Origin: Meconema thalassinum
Taxonomy: Eukaryota > Arthropoda > Insecta > Orthoptera > Tettigoniidae
Assembly: GCA_946902985.2 (NCBI GenBank)
Contig: OX336389.2
Location: 1,007,779,441-1,007,843,440 of the forward strand
Reading direction: 5' to 3'
Length of the DNA: 64,000 bases
Under the pieces are notes generated by a model. The model had not been told where the DNA came from, made no database searches, and saw only the letters and a program-made list of their open reading frames with translations. How positions within the stretch are numbered: the stretch's first letter is position 1; each line of letters opens with the position of its first letter. The position numbers were made by a program, and so were the translations under genes. Shown here one piece after another: positions 44,671 to 54,280 of this stretch.

Positions 44671-46757
44671 TTTGTATTGGCTTATGTATTGGCTTTAGTA
44701 TTGGCTTATGTATTGGCTTTAGTATTGGCTTTTGTGTTGGCTTTTGTATTGGCTTATGTATTGTCTTTTGTGTTGGCTTAAATATCAGCTTTTGTACTGG
44801 CTTATCTGTTTACTGTAACTCTGCGGTCATTCTCGCAATTGGCTTTTTTCAATCATCCCAGTCATGCTTTCACTAAGCATAAACGAATCACTGCATAAGC
44901 CTCTGCGATTCATGATATATCAATGAATACATTGTCAAGCATGACCACCGCATAAGCCTCTACAATCCATGATTCATCAAATAGCACATTCCTACACATG
45001 CATGATACCTTTTACTGACTCAGTGATTTACAATCTTGTACCTGTTGTCAAGTCGAGTCAGGTCAGCACATTCCAATACGCTCAAATAACATCCACATCC
45101 TGTTAGTCTGCTCTCCAGCAAGTTTGTTTTCTCTACCCGCTTCAACCAACATAGAACGAAGTTCTGTTTGCTCTTTATCTGATCATAGAATTATCATTTG
45201 TCATGTAACCCATCATCGTTTACACGTTAAAGATCCCCTTCAAGAGTAAAATATCTGAAAAAACGAACCCTCGCTCTGTCATAAACTGACCCGTCAAAAT
45301 ATTGGAAAACGAATCCTCGGCCTGTCCTAAACCGATCCATCAAAATATCATCTGATCATAGAATTATCATTTGTCATGTAACCCATCATCGTTTACACGT
45401 TAAAGATCCCCTTCAAGAGTAAAGTATCTGAAAAACGAACCTTCGCTCTCTCATAAACTGACCCGTCGAAATATTGGAAAACGAATCCTCTGCCTGTCCT
45501 AAACCGATCCATCAAAATATCATCTGATCATAGAATTATCATTTTTTCATGTAACACATCATCGTAGGATCCCCTTCGAGAGTAAAATATCGGAAAAACG
45601 AACCCTCGCTCTGTCATAAACTGACCCGTCAAAATATTAAAAAACGAACCCTCGACCTGTCCTAAACTGACCCGTCAAAATATCGATTGTTCTATTAAGC
45701 ACGGCCATTATAACCAGTAATAGCGTTGTTAAAAACACACGCCCAGCTGTATCCTCTCCTCTCTCTCTATCTACAACCACACCTCATAAACATTTCAAGT
45801 CTGTTTCCATCATTCTCAAAACTTTAACATATTAACAACATCAAAAAAGGGCATCAAGACAATCGATTTGACACGTCACACGTCCAAATCCGACCATGCG
45901 TTCGTGAGATATCAGCAAACTTCATAGGAAAGGAGGCGACTATCAAGCTCTCTCCTCCCCACTAAAACCCCTTCTTATAAATATTTTTTTTCAAAAATCC
46001 CGCCCTCTTACAAAATCACCAAGTGCGCATGCGTAAAACAAAAACAAAACTTCTAATTCATTATGGCATCGACTCGTTGGCATTTCCTTTATGAAGAACA
46101 ACGTTTAATTTCCTATTCACATTCAAACTCCCACATGTCGCACTTGGAAAGCAAGATTTTTTCAAAAACATATAATTTCACCCTCTAGTAGGGGTAGGGT
46201 TTATTTTGAGGTGGAAATAGGTTGTCCATTGGAAAGGGGGTGTCAGCCCGAGTTGAACGACCCCTCATACAAGTCCCTAGCCTTATTGGTTCATGAGATA
46301 TTAAAATGCCGATGACCTATTAGTTTTGTATCTTTTGGTTGTTTAAAAAAATAACATTTCTGTAAATCATTATTCAAAAAGTCCGCCCTCTTACAAAAAA
46401 AAACATGTGCGCATGCGTAAAACAAAAAACCAAAAATGTTAAACAATAGTGGCATCGACTCGTTGGCATGTCGTTTATGTGAAACAACGTTTAATATCAT
46501 ACTGGTATCGGACCACATGCATGCTACACTTGTAAAGCGACATTTACCTAAAAATTACAATTTCACCCCCTAGTAGGGGTAGGTTTTATTTTAGGGTGGA
46601 AATAGGTTGTCCATTGGAAAGAGGGCGTCAACCCGCGTAATTTGATACCTCATATGTCCAAAATCGATCCATGGGTTCGTGAGATAGCCGTTTGCTAGAT
46701 AGCCATGAGTATTAATGCACATGCGACTTGAGTCAGAACTCTTACTGCTCCCCTACT
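44671..46757. repeat. Outer right inverted arm of the 15.1-kb element
   Basis: Reverse complement of 31615-33715: minisatellite 44671-44830, about 300 unmatched bases at 44860-45170, ~165-bp array 45180-45690, ~400-bp modules 45950-46640, and terminus CTTACTGCTCCCCTACT. By eye the outermost 1 kb is nearly identical to the left arm. Confidence 0.88.
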
Positions 46758-46763
46758 CACGCC
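46758..46763. repeat. Right 6-bp target duplication of nested element (CACGCC)
   Basis: Partner of 31609-31614, five of six bases identical. Confidence 0.85.
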
Positions 46764-47171
46764 ATCCACACTTTCTACGCCATGACCTCCCACTTCTGCT
46801 GGAGAATGTGCCACTTGGGGAAAGTTTACTGATGTGGTTTCAACACGACGGAGCTCCACCACATGGTACGTTAGCTATCCGCAACCATCTCAATAACACT
46901 CATCCAGGAAAATGGATAGGAAGAGGAGGACATGTCCCTTGGCCCGCCAGGTCACCTGATTTTACGCCATTAGACTTCTTCCTGTGGGGGTATTTGAAAC
47001 AAGCAGTCTAAACCCAGCGCCCAGAAAATCCAGAGCGTCTTCGACAACTCATCGTCGAAAGTTGTAATTCAATAACACCGGCCATGCGACAGCACTCTAG
47101 AATCCATTCAGCAGCGTGTGCAGATGTGCATAAACCAAGAAGGTAATCACTTCGAGAATTTGCTACCGTAA
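46764..47171 (+). pseudogene. DD41D transposase, C-terminal half (pseudogene)
   Basis: Continuation of the gene interrupted at 31614: HFLRHDLPLLLENVP, then the second catalytic Asp in MWFQHDGAPPH and the third in FTPLDFFLWGYLK. There are 41 residues between these two Asp, hence DD41D as in the rosa and Visitor groups of Tc1/mariner. An in-frame TAA follows KQAV near 47009. A frameshift near 47100 leads to the natural-looking end at 47169-47171. No functional protein can be made. Confidence 0.88.
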
Positions 47172-47537
47172 CAAACCATTGTTAGTGCAGTTTCGTCCCC
47201 CTGCCCCCTCCTCACCCCACCTATCCATCTTGTCGTAGTCTGATCCTAATGACAAATCGACCGTTCTAAGGGCCACATACACTTTCATTTACCGACAATT
47301 TGCATACACGGGGATATTTCACGAACGTTACGAGATGTTAACAAACTAAATAAAACATCAAATAAAGAATAAACGAATATCCTCGCCCATACTCGAACTT
47401 CTCACTTGGCTCTTTGCCAAGTTCACCACGTGCTTACCACATGAGCTATACTGCACCACGTCACTTTGCTTGTAGATTACAGCTCATGTGAGAATTTCAA
47501 AGTGGTTGCAATGTCATTCCATGTTCTACGGAGGTTT

Positions 47538-47593
47538 GATGATGATGATAATTGTTGTTTTAAGGGGCCTAACATCTAGGTTATCGGCCCCGA
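47538..47593 (-). mobile_element. Mini-retroposon (56 nt) with 12-bp target duplication
   Basis: Flanked by CTACGGAGGTTT (47526-47537) and CTACAGAGGTTT (47594-47605). Read on the minus strand it is a GGGGCC...GGCCCC hairpin with inner pairing TAAC/GTTA, then TTAAAACAACAATTATC and an (ATC)n tail. Same family as 49479-49538. Confidence 0.75.
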
Positions 47594-47730
47594 CTACAGA
47601 GGTTTCACTAACGTCTTAGGTGTTATTGTGTAGACCGTGAATGCAAAGATATCCGTTGTACTCTGTCGACTGTGCGTACCGGAAGAGCAATTGTTTTCAG
47701 CACAAAATATAAAACTGAGTGTCTGCGGCT

Positions 47731-48021
47731 GATTATAACATTGAAGCGTCATAACGTTGCAATACGTTGCAAGAATATTTTTTTCAATGGGGGATTCGAA
47801 CCCTCGCTACTCCCGTCCATCAATTGGAAATCCAGTGGTTGTCAACTTGAGCTACGCCTTAGCTTCTTAGAGTACGTTACTCCTCCAGTTCGCGGTTTCG
47901 AATGCTCTCCACGTCATTATATCACAGTTTTAAGCGTTAATTTCATGATTTGCGATACCCAGCCTCTTGGCACGACATCTTAAGGCAGATGATATGTTGC
48001 ACTGCAATAATTGACTGCAGG
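47731..48021 (-). repeat. Right terminal inverted repeat of DD41D transposon, with tRNA-like segment
   Basis: Reverse complement of 30555-30870. On the minus strand, GGCGTAGCTCAAGTTGAC and GAGGGTTCGAATCCCCC (47864-47790) form A- and B-box-like sequences about 45 bases apart. Confidence 0.82.
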
Positions 48022-48023
48022 TA

Positions 48024-48513
48024 CATCATATTATTCAAACGGCCTGTAGTCACATCGGGTGGGGGAATAATAAGGTTCAGTATCGTTTGCGAGATATGAT
48101 TACATTGCAGTAGTACCATATGGGATGCAAGCAGAGAAATATCGACCGTCATGATAACACACGCCAGTTGGACTGCATAAAAGCAATATTATAAGGGACG
48201 GCTGACTCAACTGGGGTATAAATCGCTAACTAGTAAGGTGTATGTTTCATGAAACGCAAGCTCTTTAAACAGGGGGAGTTAGAAAGTACGGCTTGTGTCA
48301 AAATCTTCAAAATCGTCTCAATAGTACAGGAAAAATCTTGCATTTCTTAAAAGGTCAACGGAAATATATTTATTTGTTTATAAAGTGCGTTTAAACGAAA
48401 ATAAAGAACAAGCTAGCCCCTGCCAGAACTGTGTCGCGTCGAGTCCGCATAACAGTAAAGCCGGGCGGGTGGTATATACACATGCGTGAGTTCTCAAATA
48501 TATTATGAAAATC
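48024..48513. other. Non-coding, nothing recognised
   Basis: Intron sequence between the TA flanking the DD41D transposon and the next SINE. No motif recognised. Confidence 0.5.
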
Positions 48514-48713
48514 AAAAAAGGAAGGAAGCTTGTAGTTTAACGTGACCGTTAATCGCGAGATCATTAGCCACGGGACCTCCTTTTTTACGTGGAATCCGAA
48601 CCACAGGACATGGCATTTCACTTCGAAAATCTCACATGCATTGACCGGGAATCGAACCCGGACCGCCTTGGTGAGAGGCATACAGCTAGACCGCTGAGCC
48701 ACCACGCCCTCAT
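48514..48713 (-). repeat. tRNA-derived SINE, family 2 (full copy)
   Basis: Minus strand: head GAGGGCGTGGTGGCTCAGCG with A box, B box GGGTTCGATTCCCGGTCAAT, body ATGCCATGTCCTGTGGTTCG and a tail ending AAGCTTCCTTCC. The plus-strand copy at 22921-23086 is a 5'-deleted relative. Confidence 0.88.
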
Positions 48714-49478
48714 TATGAAAATCATGTTCCGCAAAGAAACAAGAAGTTCCGTGACGAAGTAAAGAGCCTACTTTTCCTAAAATTTAAGATTCATACCAAT
48801 GATTAATCTATATGGATCTATCTAGAATAATGACGAAATTAAGTTGGTAATATCGAAATTCCTAATTAGTTCGAAATACTCTATACTTGGCATAATGTAG
48901 CCTAATAGAGAACTACAGTTGGCAGCCCTGGTGACTGAATATATTCTTAGTTCCATCTCTTAAGGTACAGAATACAACATTTGGTTAAAGTCCAATGGAT
49001 AGCATGGACGTTACATGCAGTCAAACATTGGATCTAACAGCGCGCGTAAAATCATGTTGGCAACAATGACATACATGTATTGGTCAGAAATAATCTAAAA
49101 TCATATCATCTATTGTTGTGTCAATTTTAAATGAAATCCATTAGTTAGTATAGAAGTTACATGCATTTTAATATTTGACCTATCGGCAGGCTTAGAATCA
49201 TGTTGGCAGCACTGACGTATATAAGTTACTCCAAATTAATATAGTATGTCAGGTACTATACGTGTGCATAATTTTAAGCTACCGGTATCGGCTTGCATAC
49301 TTTCTAATATATGGGGATTTGGATTAAAAAAAAAATGAGAGCATTTATTAACAGTTGGCAGCCCTGGTGGCTCTTAAGAATACGCTCAGTCATATCTGTT
49401 TATGTACACATAGCACATACGAAATTCGGTTGAAATCCAATTGATAGTGTAGAAGTTATATGCATTTAAAATTTGGAC

Positions 49479-49538
49479 TGGGGCCGATAACCTAGATGTT
49501 AGGCCCCTTAAAACAACAATTATCATCATCATCATCAT
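49479..49538 (+). mobile_element. Mini-retroposon (60 nt) with 11-12-bp target duplication and known empty site
   Basis: AAAATTTGGAC stands on both sides (49468-49478 and 49539-49549). The paralogous repeat at 62826-62836 has a single AAAATTTGGAC and no insert. The insert folds as GGGGCC-TAAC...GTTA-GGCCCC and ends in an (ATC)n tail. Confidence 0.85.
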
Positions 49539-49839
49539 AAAATTTGGACCCATCAGCAGGCTTATAATCATTTTGGCAACACTGCCATGTATGGCCTCCT
49601 GGAAATTAAACTGCAATATTATTATCTATACGTGAGCCAATTTTGAAATAGCTCCAATTCATACGTTCCAAGATATACAACATGGAGCTCAAATTTCAAT
49701 TGCGATTTTTCAGTAGTTGGTAGCACTGACATCATTTTCAAATATGGCCGTGAGATATTCAGGTATAGATCTTTACTCCTACCAAATTTTGTTTCGATTG
49801 CTGCAGCCGTTTAGGAGATGATAGGGGGGGACACACACA

Positions 49840-49910
49840 CAGCCAGCCAGACAGACAGACAGAAGGACAGACAGACAGACAGACAGACAGACAGAAGGAC
49901 AGACAGACAC
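49840..49910 (+). repeat. (GACA)n microsatellite
   Basis: GACA units with two AAGGACAG interruptions, inside the 1.2-kb repeat. The matching run is at 63135-63175. Confidence 0.9.
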
Positions 49911-50585
49911 ACATTTGCCCGATCTCATAAGTCTACTTTTTCCTCATTTTTGCAAAATGTGAAAAGTAGGCTAAAATAGGCCTAATTCCTTTGAAATGCA
50001 TGATTTAATCTGTATCTTCAGTTCTTGTTGTGCTGAAAGACTCGGTACGTTTTGCAGAAGAGACACTGTGGGGTATAAAGCATGGTAAGTAAACGTAGAA
50101 GGGATGATTTCTGTGGCATATAGCTCGCGTAGACGAGTAGTTAGAGCACGGCGGCGCGGCGCGGCGCGGCGATTCCACAGTACTTACATTTTGCTTCGGT
50201 TTTCCCTTCTATTTGTTGTGTGTCGTAATGTTCACAAACTGCAGCATGAGGACGCATTTCACTGAAAGTCTGTTGCCAACTAATGGATGTATAGATTCTC
50301 TTTGTTTACACGGTATACTCGCTCTGAGATAGATTCTAGATACATCTTATGATCTTACTGCGTGAAACAAATGAGTAGTCTACTTTAAAAGATAAGACAA
50401 GTCACCTGATGGTTATGCACAACGGCGATCGTTGCGGTAGTGAAGATTGCGTCGTATTATGCGTATTATACTATGAGTAGTGCAGTATTATACCGTAGAA
50501 TGCGTTTGGGTATTATGCGGTGTTACATGGTATTTTTACAACTCTAGGCACAACTCTACAAAATACACTATACTTATTACTCATA

Positions 50586-50990
50586 TGGACCACCTCGTGG
50601 TGAAGCGGATAGCTGTTTATCCGGAGGTCCGGGTTCCATTCACGGCTCTGCCAAGAAATTTCAATTTTGGTCTGAGGGCTAGAACGGGGTACACTCAGAC
50701 TCATGAGGCAAAGCTGAGAAGAGGTGGGTTCGATTCCCATCTCAGTCATCTTGGAAGGGGTTTTCCGTGGTTTCCAACTTCAACTCCATGCAAATTCCGG
50801 GATGGTTCTTAACGTAAGGACCACGGCCACCTCCTTCCCAATTCTCATCTGAAATACAAATACAGGCACTAATACAGCCATCAAAATAACACAGATTATC
50901 AGTTAATTTACACACACCCAAGTACACGGCGCTACATGACCACGAAGTCCCAAAGCCCCTAAGTCAATCAACAATAACAACAATTATCTC
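50586..50990 (+). repeat. SINE, family 3 (tRNA-like boxes)
   Basis: CTCGTGGTGAAGCGGATAGC is followed by GGTCCGGGTTCCATTC. A second B-box-like GGTGGGTTCGATTCCCATC lies at about 50725-50743. The body GGGGTTTTCCGTGGTTTCC is shared with family 1. The 3' part (ACCACGGCCACCTCCTTCCC, AATAACACAG, ACACCCAAGTACA, TGACCACGA) recurs at 54970-55165. Confidence 0.75.
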
Positions 50991-51029
50991 ATAACTTCCT
51001 GTGATATTTCTTTTCTTTTTTCCTGCAAT

Positions 51030-51795
51030 ATTATGTAAACATGATGATTATCTGCAAGTTACCGTACTGTGATCACCAGTGCTTCTCAAGCTGCTATACA
51101 GTACTTCTCGTTGACGCGACTCATGAACAAACAATGAAACTTCAACAAACATTAAACTCTTGTCTTTGGTTTGCTTTTAGACTAAGATACGATGCTCACA
51201 TAACCCCAAGCTACCCAACTCTTTTTTGTCTTAAACCTGATGGATCCGTAATCTTTACTTACTGACATTCAATATCGATTTCTGCATGTCATCAAAATTC
51301 AATTACTTGTCCTCGTACAATAATCGAAACACTCGATCTGGCTCATCCCACGCCATCCTCTTCAATCACTCATTCATGTTCAACTGTAGCTGGGTCCCGA
51401 CTTTGGAATTCAACTCCTGCTGATATCAGAAATTCTTAAGCAATAAAGACATTTAAGGCCGCTTCCAAGATTACCGGTTGAATACTGCTGACTGACTCGT
51501 GTGATTGGTGATGGATGGTAGGACGTATGACTGCTCTAGGGTAACTACTTAAGATATTCTAGAAAACACATGATTATTATTATTATTATTATTATTACAT
51601 TATTACAGTATTATTATTTATTTTATTATTGCTATTATCCATGTGCCTTATTCATTAATATTAGTATTAACATAATTATTTCATGAAATTGTTCCATTTG
51701 CACAATATTGCGTGGTTAAGTGTAAGAGAGGGCCATGAGCCCTAACTTCGCTACTACCAAATAAATTAATTAATTAATTAATTAATTAATTAATG
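51030..51795 (+). mobile_element. 3' end of a CR1/Jockey-type non-LTR element
   Basis: The frame 51041-51265 (YCDHQCFSSCYTVLLVDATH, LQQTLNSCLWFAFRLRYDAH) and the following SRLWNSTPADI resemble the C-terminal tail of non-LTR RTs. The 3' sequence GAGAGGGCCATGAGCCCTAA and AAATAAATTAATTAATTAAT look like a 3' UTR with a simple-repeat tail. No RT core is left. Confidence 0.65.
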
Positions 51796-51860
51796 ATTGA
51801 ATGAATGAATGAATGAATGAATGAATGAATGAATGAATGAATGAATAAATGAATGACTAA
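51765..51860. repeat. (TTAA)n-(GAAT)n compound microsatellite
   Basis: About eight TTAA units, then about sixteen GAAT units. The same two motifs occur in opposite order at 52403-52461. The His/Ser/Phe/Ile-repeat ORF on the minus strand is a by-product. Confidence 0.92.
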
Positions 51861-52402
51861 ATAAATAAATAAGTAAATAATGTCTGAATAACATATGCTC
51901 TCTATAAGAGATACAACTACGATTTTCACATTTGAATAAGCAGATATTGTATATTCGTGGCACACAGGATACTTGGGCTACTGTTAACGTGTTGCCCATC
52001 TGAAAAGTCAATCCTTTGGGAAGGTAACTTAGTGAGTTCTCAGGTGCTATTGATGTATGGATGGGAAGATGGGAGCAATGGCAGTTGAGTACTCGTAATG
52101 AAGAGAGTGAGTAAGAAATGAATGTCATATGCAGTTGTTCCTAAAGCCGGTCTCGATGGTGGGAAAATATTAGACTATATAAATTGAGGAGGTGAGATTA
52201 CCTAAGAGGCTAATGTACTCGTCTAGAGAGGGTAAGAGAAGTAGATGAAGGCCTAGGAGGCAATGATTAGATTAAGTGCAGTATAATTTAAAGGTGAGAG
52301 AGGAGGCCTCGGCGCTAACTGAAAATAGGAGGTCCTGAAAGCGCCACATTCACTCACACTGGCTTGCAGACTAGACTGAATTCTTAAAAGCATAACAGTC
52401 TA

Positions 52403-52461
52403 GAATGAATGAATGAATGAATGAATGAATGAATTAATTAATTAATTAATTAATTAATTAA
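52403..52461. repeat. (GAAT)n-(TTAA)n compound microsatellite next to the GH1 acceptor
   Basis: Ends 58 bases before the splice acceptor of the last GH1 exon. Confidence 0.9.
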
Positions 52462-52519
52462 TATTTCTAACTTGAAACGTTTTATCACTGTCCCTCGCAT
52501 CACTCTTCTTTGTCTGCAG

Positions 52520-52724
52520 GAAGAAGTTCGGTCTCTACTATGTTGACTACAACAATGCAACGCGACCCAGAAGAGCAAAGGAATCTTCCAAGTTTTTTCA
52601 CAAGATGATATCAAAGAACAGGCTGCCTGAAGAGTTCTCTGAATTATTAAGAGATGCAGGTCCACAGGAAAACACAGAAAAGCATCCATTGGAATTCCAT
52701 GTTCCTTTTAGGGTCCGGACATAG
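52520..52724 (+). CDS. GH1 beta-glucosidase/myrosinase-like gene, last coding exon
   Basis: Acceptor CTTTGTCTGCAG ends at 52519. The first base completes a Thr codon, then the exon reads KKFGLYYVDYNNATRPRRAK, ESSKFFHKMISKNRLPEEFS and a 25-residue polar tail ending FRVRT before TAG at 52722-52724. FGLYYVD and RPRRAKESSKFF are the conserved GH1 end (beta-strand 8, then the last helix). The exon has 67 full codons. The tail after PEEFSELL is longer than the bare catalytic domain and shows no GPI or membrane segment, which fits a secreted enzyme. Confidence 0.93.
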
Positions 52725-52762
52725 ACTTGCAGTTGTCTGCTATTTGAATCCTCAGAAATTAG

Positions 52763-52768
52763 AATAAA
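52763..52768 (+). terminator. GH1 poly(A) signal
   Basis: AATAAA 39 bases after the stop codon, followed by an AT-rich stretch. A short 3' UTR is implied. Confidence 0.75.
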
Positions 52769-52980
52769 CTTCGATAATACATCTTCTCTATGCAAAACAC
52801 TGCTTTCTTCTCGTCGATTACTTCCTTTCCTACATGGGAGAGAGTGGGCATCTCAGGTAACACGTTGAGTATATCAATATTCTATTTTCATCACTAGCTC
52901 ATATAACGTGGTTCCGGTGTATAAATAATCATGGAGCTAGACATGCCAATTTTAATGTCATATATTAGTTTCTGCCACCT

Positions 52981-53051
52981 GCTACCCCTAAGCGTCCAGT
53001 CTAGTATACAAGCCTCTGTTTACGAACACGTCACCTTCATGAACCCTTAGA
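52981..53051 (-). repeat. Short 3'-end fragment of the non-LTR family at 54281-54735
   Basis: CAGTCTAGTATACAAGCCTC and CACCTTCATGAACCCTTA match 54288-54340 with a few changes, same orientation, 1.3 kb apart. Confidence 0.7.
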
Positions 53052-53440
53052 TAAGCACACTCAAATGCAGACATGTATTGTTAAAAGAAAACACATATTG
53101 AAATGGGACGTATTTAAAATTTGGCGCTGCGTCGGCAGGGTGTAGTAACCGGTATGTCAACATATACGTCACAGATTAACAGAGTTGAAGTCCCAATATC
53201 CCATACAGTGTACGGTAGAGCACTATATTGCCCAATAGTAGGACACCTGGGTATCTTGTATCCAAGAGGTGCCTGCGCAGAACAGCAGATACTATCTTAG
53301 CGCTAATGAATACGGTATTCTAACTGTCCTATCTCCTGGAATTATCGACGGATCGTAATGATTTCTTCATCAAAAAGAACCACATAATGCTGTGCCACTG
53401 CTAGTATTACCATAATACAATATCAATAAATAAAACATAT

Positions 53441-53995
53441 GAATATTTTCAGTCAAGTGAAGGTGACCGACAGGATCGGCAAGCTACTCAAGACCATGAA
53501 GTGAAGACGATTGTCAAGCCCACCGCTAAAATCCAGGATTTACTACGATCCGCTAAGGACAAGTGCCTTCAACACTTCACTTCAGGGGTCAACAGAATTC
53601 AGTGTTCCTGTTGACAGGTGTGCATAGGAAGTACGAAGAAGAGTGTGGTCACTAGACTCAAGGAACTCAACAGACACAGCCGCCTTGGCCAATCTGAAAA
53701 ATCGTCAGTCGCCGAGCACTCTCCCTTGGGTGGCAATGACGTCCAGTATGGGGACACCGAGTACTCTCCACCACCACACACCATCACGTCAAACTGCAAC
53801 GGAAAGCTATAGCAATTATCAAACGCATTCCTAAATTTTAATTGGAAAGAACAAAACGTCGGGAGAACACATCCTACCTGGACCACATAATTCCACATCC
53901 ACAGAGGTATTTTCAGTATGCTGACTTTTAATATCTCAAGAAACGTGTCGCTGGAAGTTTTGAGATGAAAGTTCAAATGTTACATCTGCAGTTCT
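53441..53995 (+). mobile_element. Penelope-like element, GIY-YIG endonuclease relic
   Basis: Plus-strand remnant: DRIGKLLKTM, LLRSAKDKCL, then the GIY region (GVNRIQCSC), an in-frame TGA, VCIGSTKKSVVTRLKELNRH (YIG and catalytic Arg) and RLGQSEKSSVAEH, followed by several shifts. It differs from the 40-kb Penelope-like fragment and probably belongs to another subfamily. The RT domain is absent. Confidence 0.75.
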
Positions 53996-54280
53996 CGAGA
54001 AATAAATAAAATTAAAACACCACTGAAAATGTCCGTCTTTTAATGAATTGACATTGCATTCTTGAGGCAGTGACATATTTTTGTTTTCATTTCAGCGACT
54101 CATCAGTAGTCTTACTCACAAAATGTGTTTTCGGTACAAAATACAAAGTATTTTTTAAATGTTATTACCACATCCTTCCAGTAAAATAGGCTATGCATCC
54201 ACTCCATTGAAGTTGTTCTATTAAATGAAATGAAAGCATATTTTAATGTAATACATTTTCATTTGAGACTGTTCTACCTT

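Larger units (their letters stand above)
31615..46757 (+). mobile_element. 15.1-kb foldback-like element with Polinton-type ends (AG...CT, 6-bp target duplication)
   Basis: Begins AGTAGGGGGGCAGTAAGAG and ends with the complementary CTTACTGCTCCCCTACT. It is flanked by a 6-bp duplication inside a transposase gene whose frame is restored on removal. The inverted arms are unusually long: 31615-34830 on the left, and 46757 back to 44671 plus 38763-38230 on the right, split by a later non-LTR insertion. Arms are built of a duplicated ~400-bp module, a ~165-bp tandem array, ~355-bp tandem units and a 12-bp minisatellite. The interior, all on the plus strand, holds two FLYWCH ORFs, two unnamed ORFs and a PLA2-like ORF. 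AG/CT ends with 6-bp duplications are the known signature of Polinton/Maverick, but no DNA polymerase B, integrase, ATPase or capsid gene was seen. Without the inserted retrotransposon it is about 9.2 kb. Confidence 0.85.
30555..48021 (+). mobile_element. DD41D mariner-type transposon, split by a 15.1-kb nested element
   Basis: The outer shell of the nest. It starts CCTGCAGTCAATTATTGCAG at 30555 and ends with the reverse complement at 48021. TA stands at 30553-30554 and 48022-48023, as expected for Tc1/mariner. Its inverted repeats are long, about 290-315 bp (30555-30870 and 47731-48021). Without the nested element it is about 2.3 kb. The single transposase gene runs left to right and is a pseudogene. 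Confidence 0.88.
48742..49973 (+). repeat. 1.2-kb modular repeat, copy 1
   Basis: Begins AACAAGAAGTTCCGTGACGA and ends GTGAAAAGTAGGCTAAAA. AGCCTACTTTTC near the left end is the complement of GAAAAGTAGGCT at the right end, like a short subterminal inverted repeat. The interior repeats a module (AAATCCA.T..TAG, GAAGTTA.ATGCATTT, ATCATGTTGGCAACACTG) three to four times, then a (GACA)n run. No ORF. It contains the mini-retroposon at 49479-49538, absent from the copy at 62095-63243. Confidence 0.8.
4547..52519 (+). other. Giant last intron of the GH1 gene (47,973 bp)
   Basis: The donor GTAAGT at 4547 and the acceptor TTTGTCTGCAG ending at 52519 are both canonical, and the phase-2 join restores the GH1 reading frame. 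Nearly every recognisable transposon from 5.8 to 51.8 kb lies inside this intron. No host exon was recognised within it. Confidence 0.85.

Noticed and set aside
31615..46757. Classical autonomous Polinton/Maverick
   Set aside because: Ends and duplication fit, but no polymerase B, retroviral-type integrase, ATPase, protease or capsid gene is readable. Called Polinton-type only by termini.
50150..50172. CpG-rich GCGGC run as a promoter or CpG island
   Set aside because: Only about 20 bases of a simple GCGGC repeat. No surrounding CpG enrichment or gene.
51790..52128. Minus-strand ORF ending in His-Ser-Phe-Ile repeats
   Set aside because: Direct translation of the (GAAT)n microsatellite.
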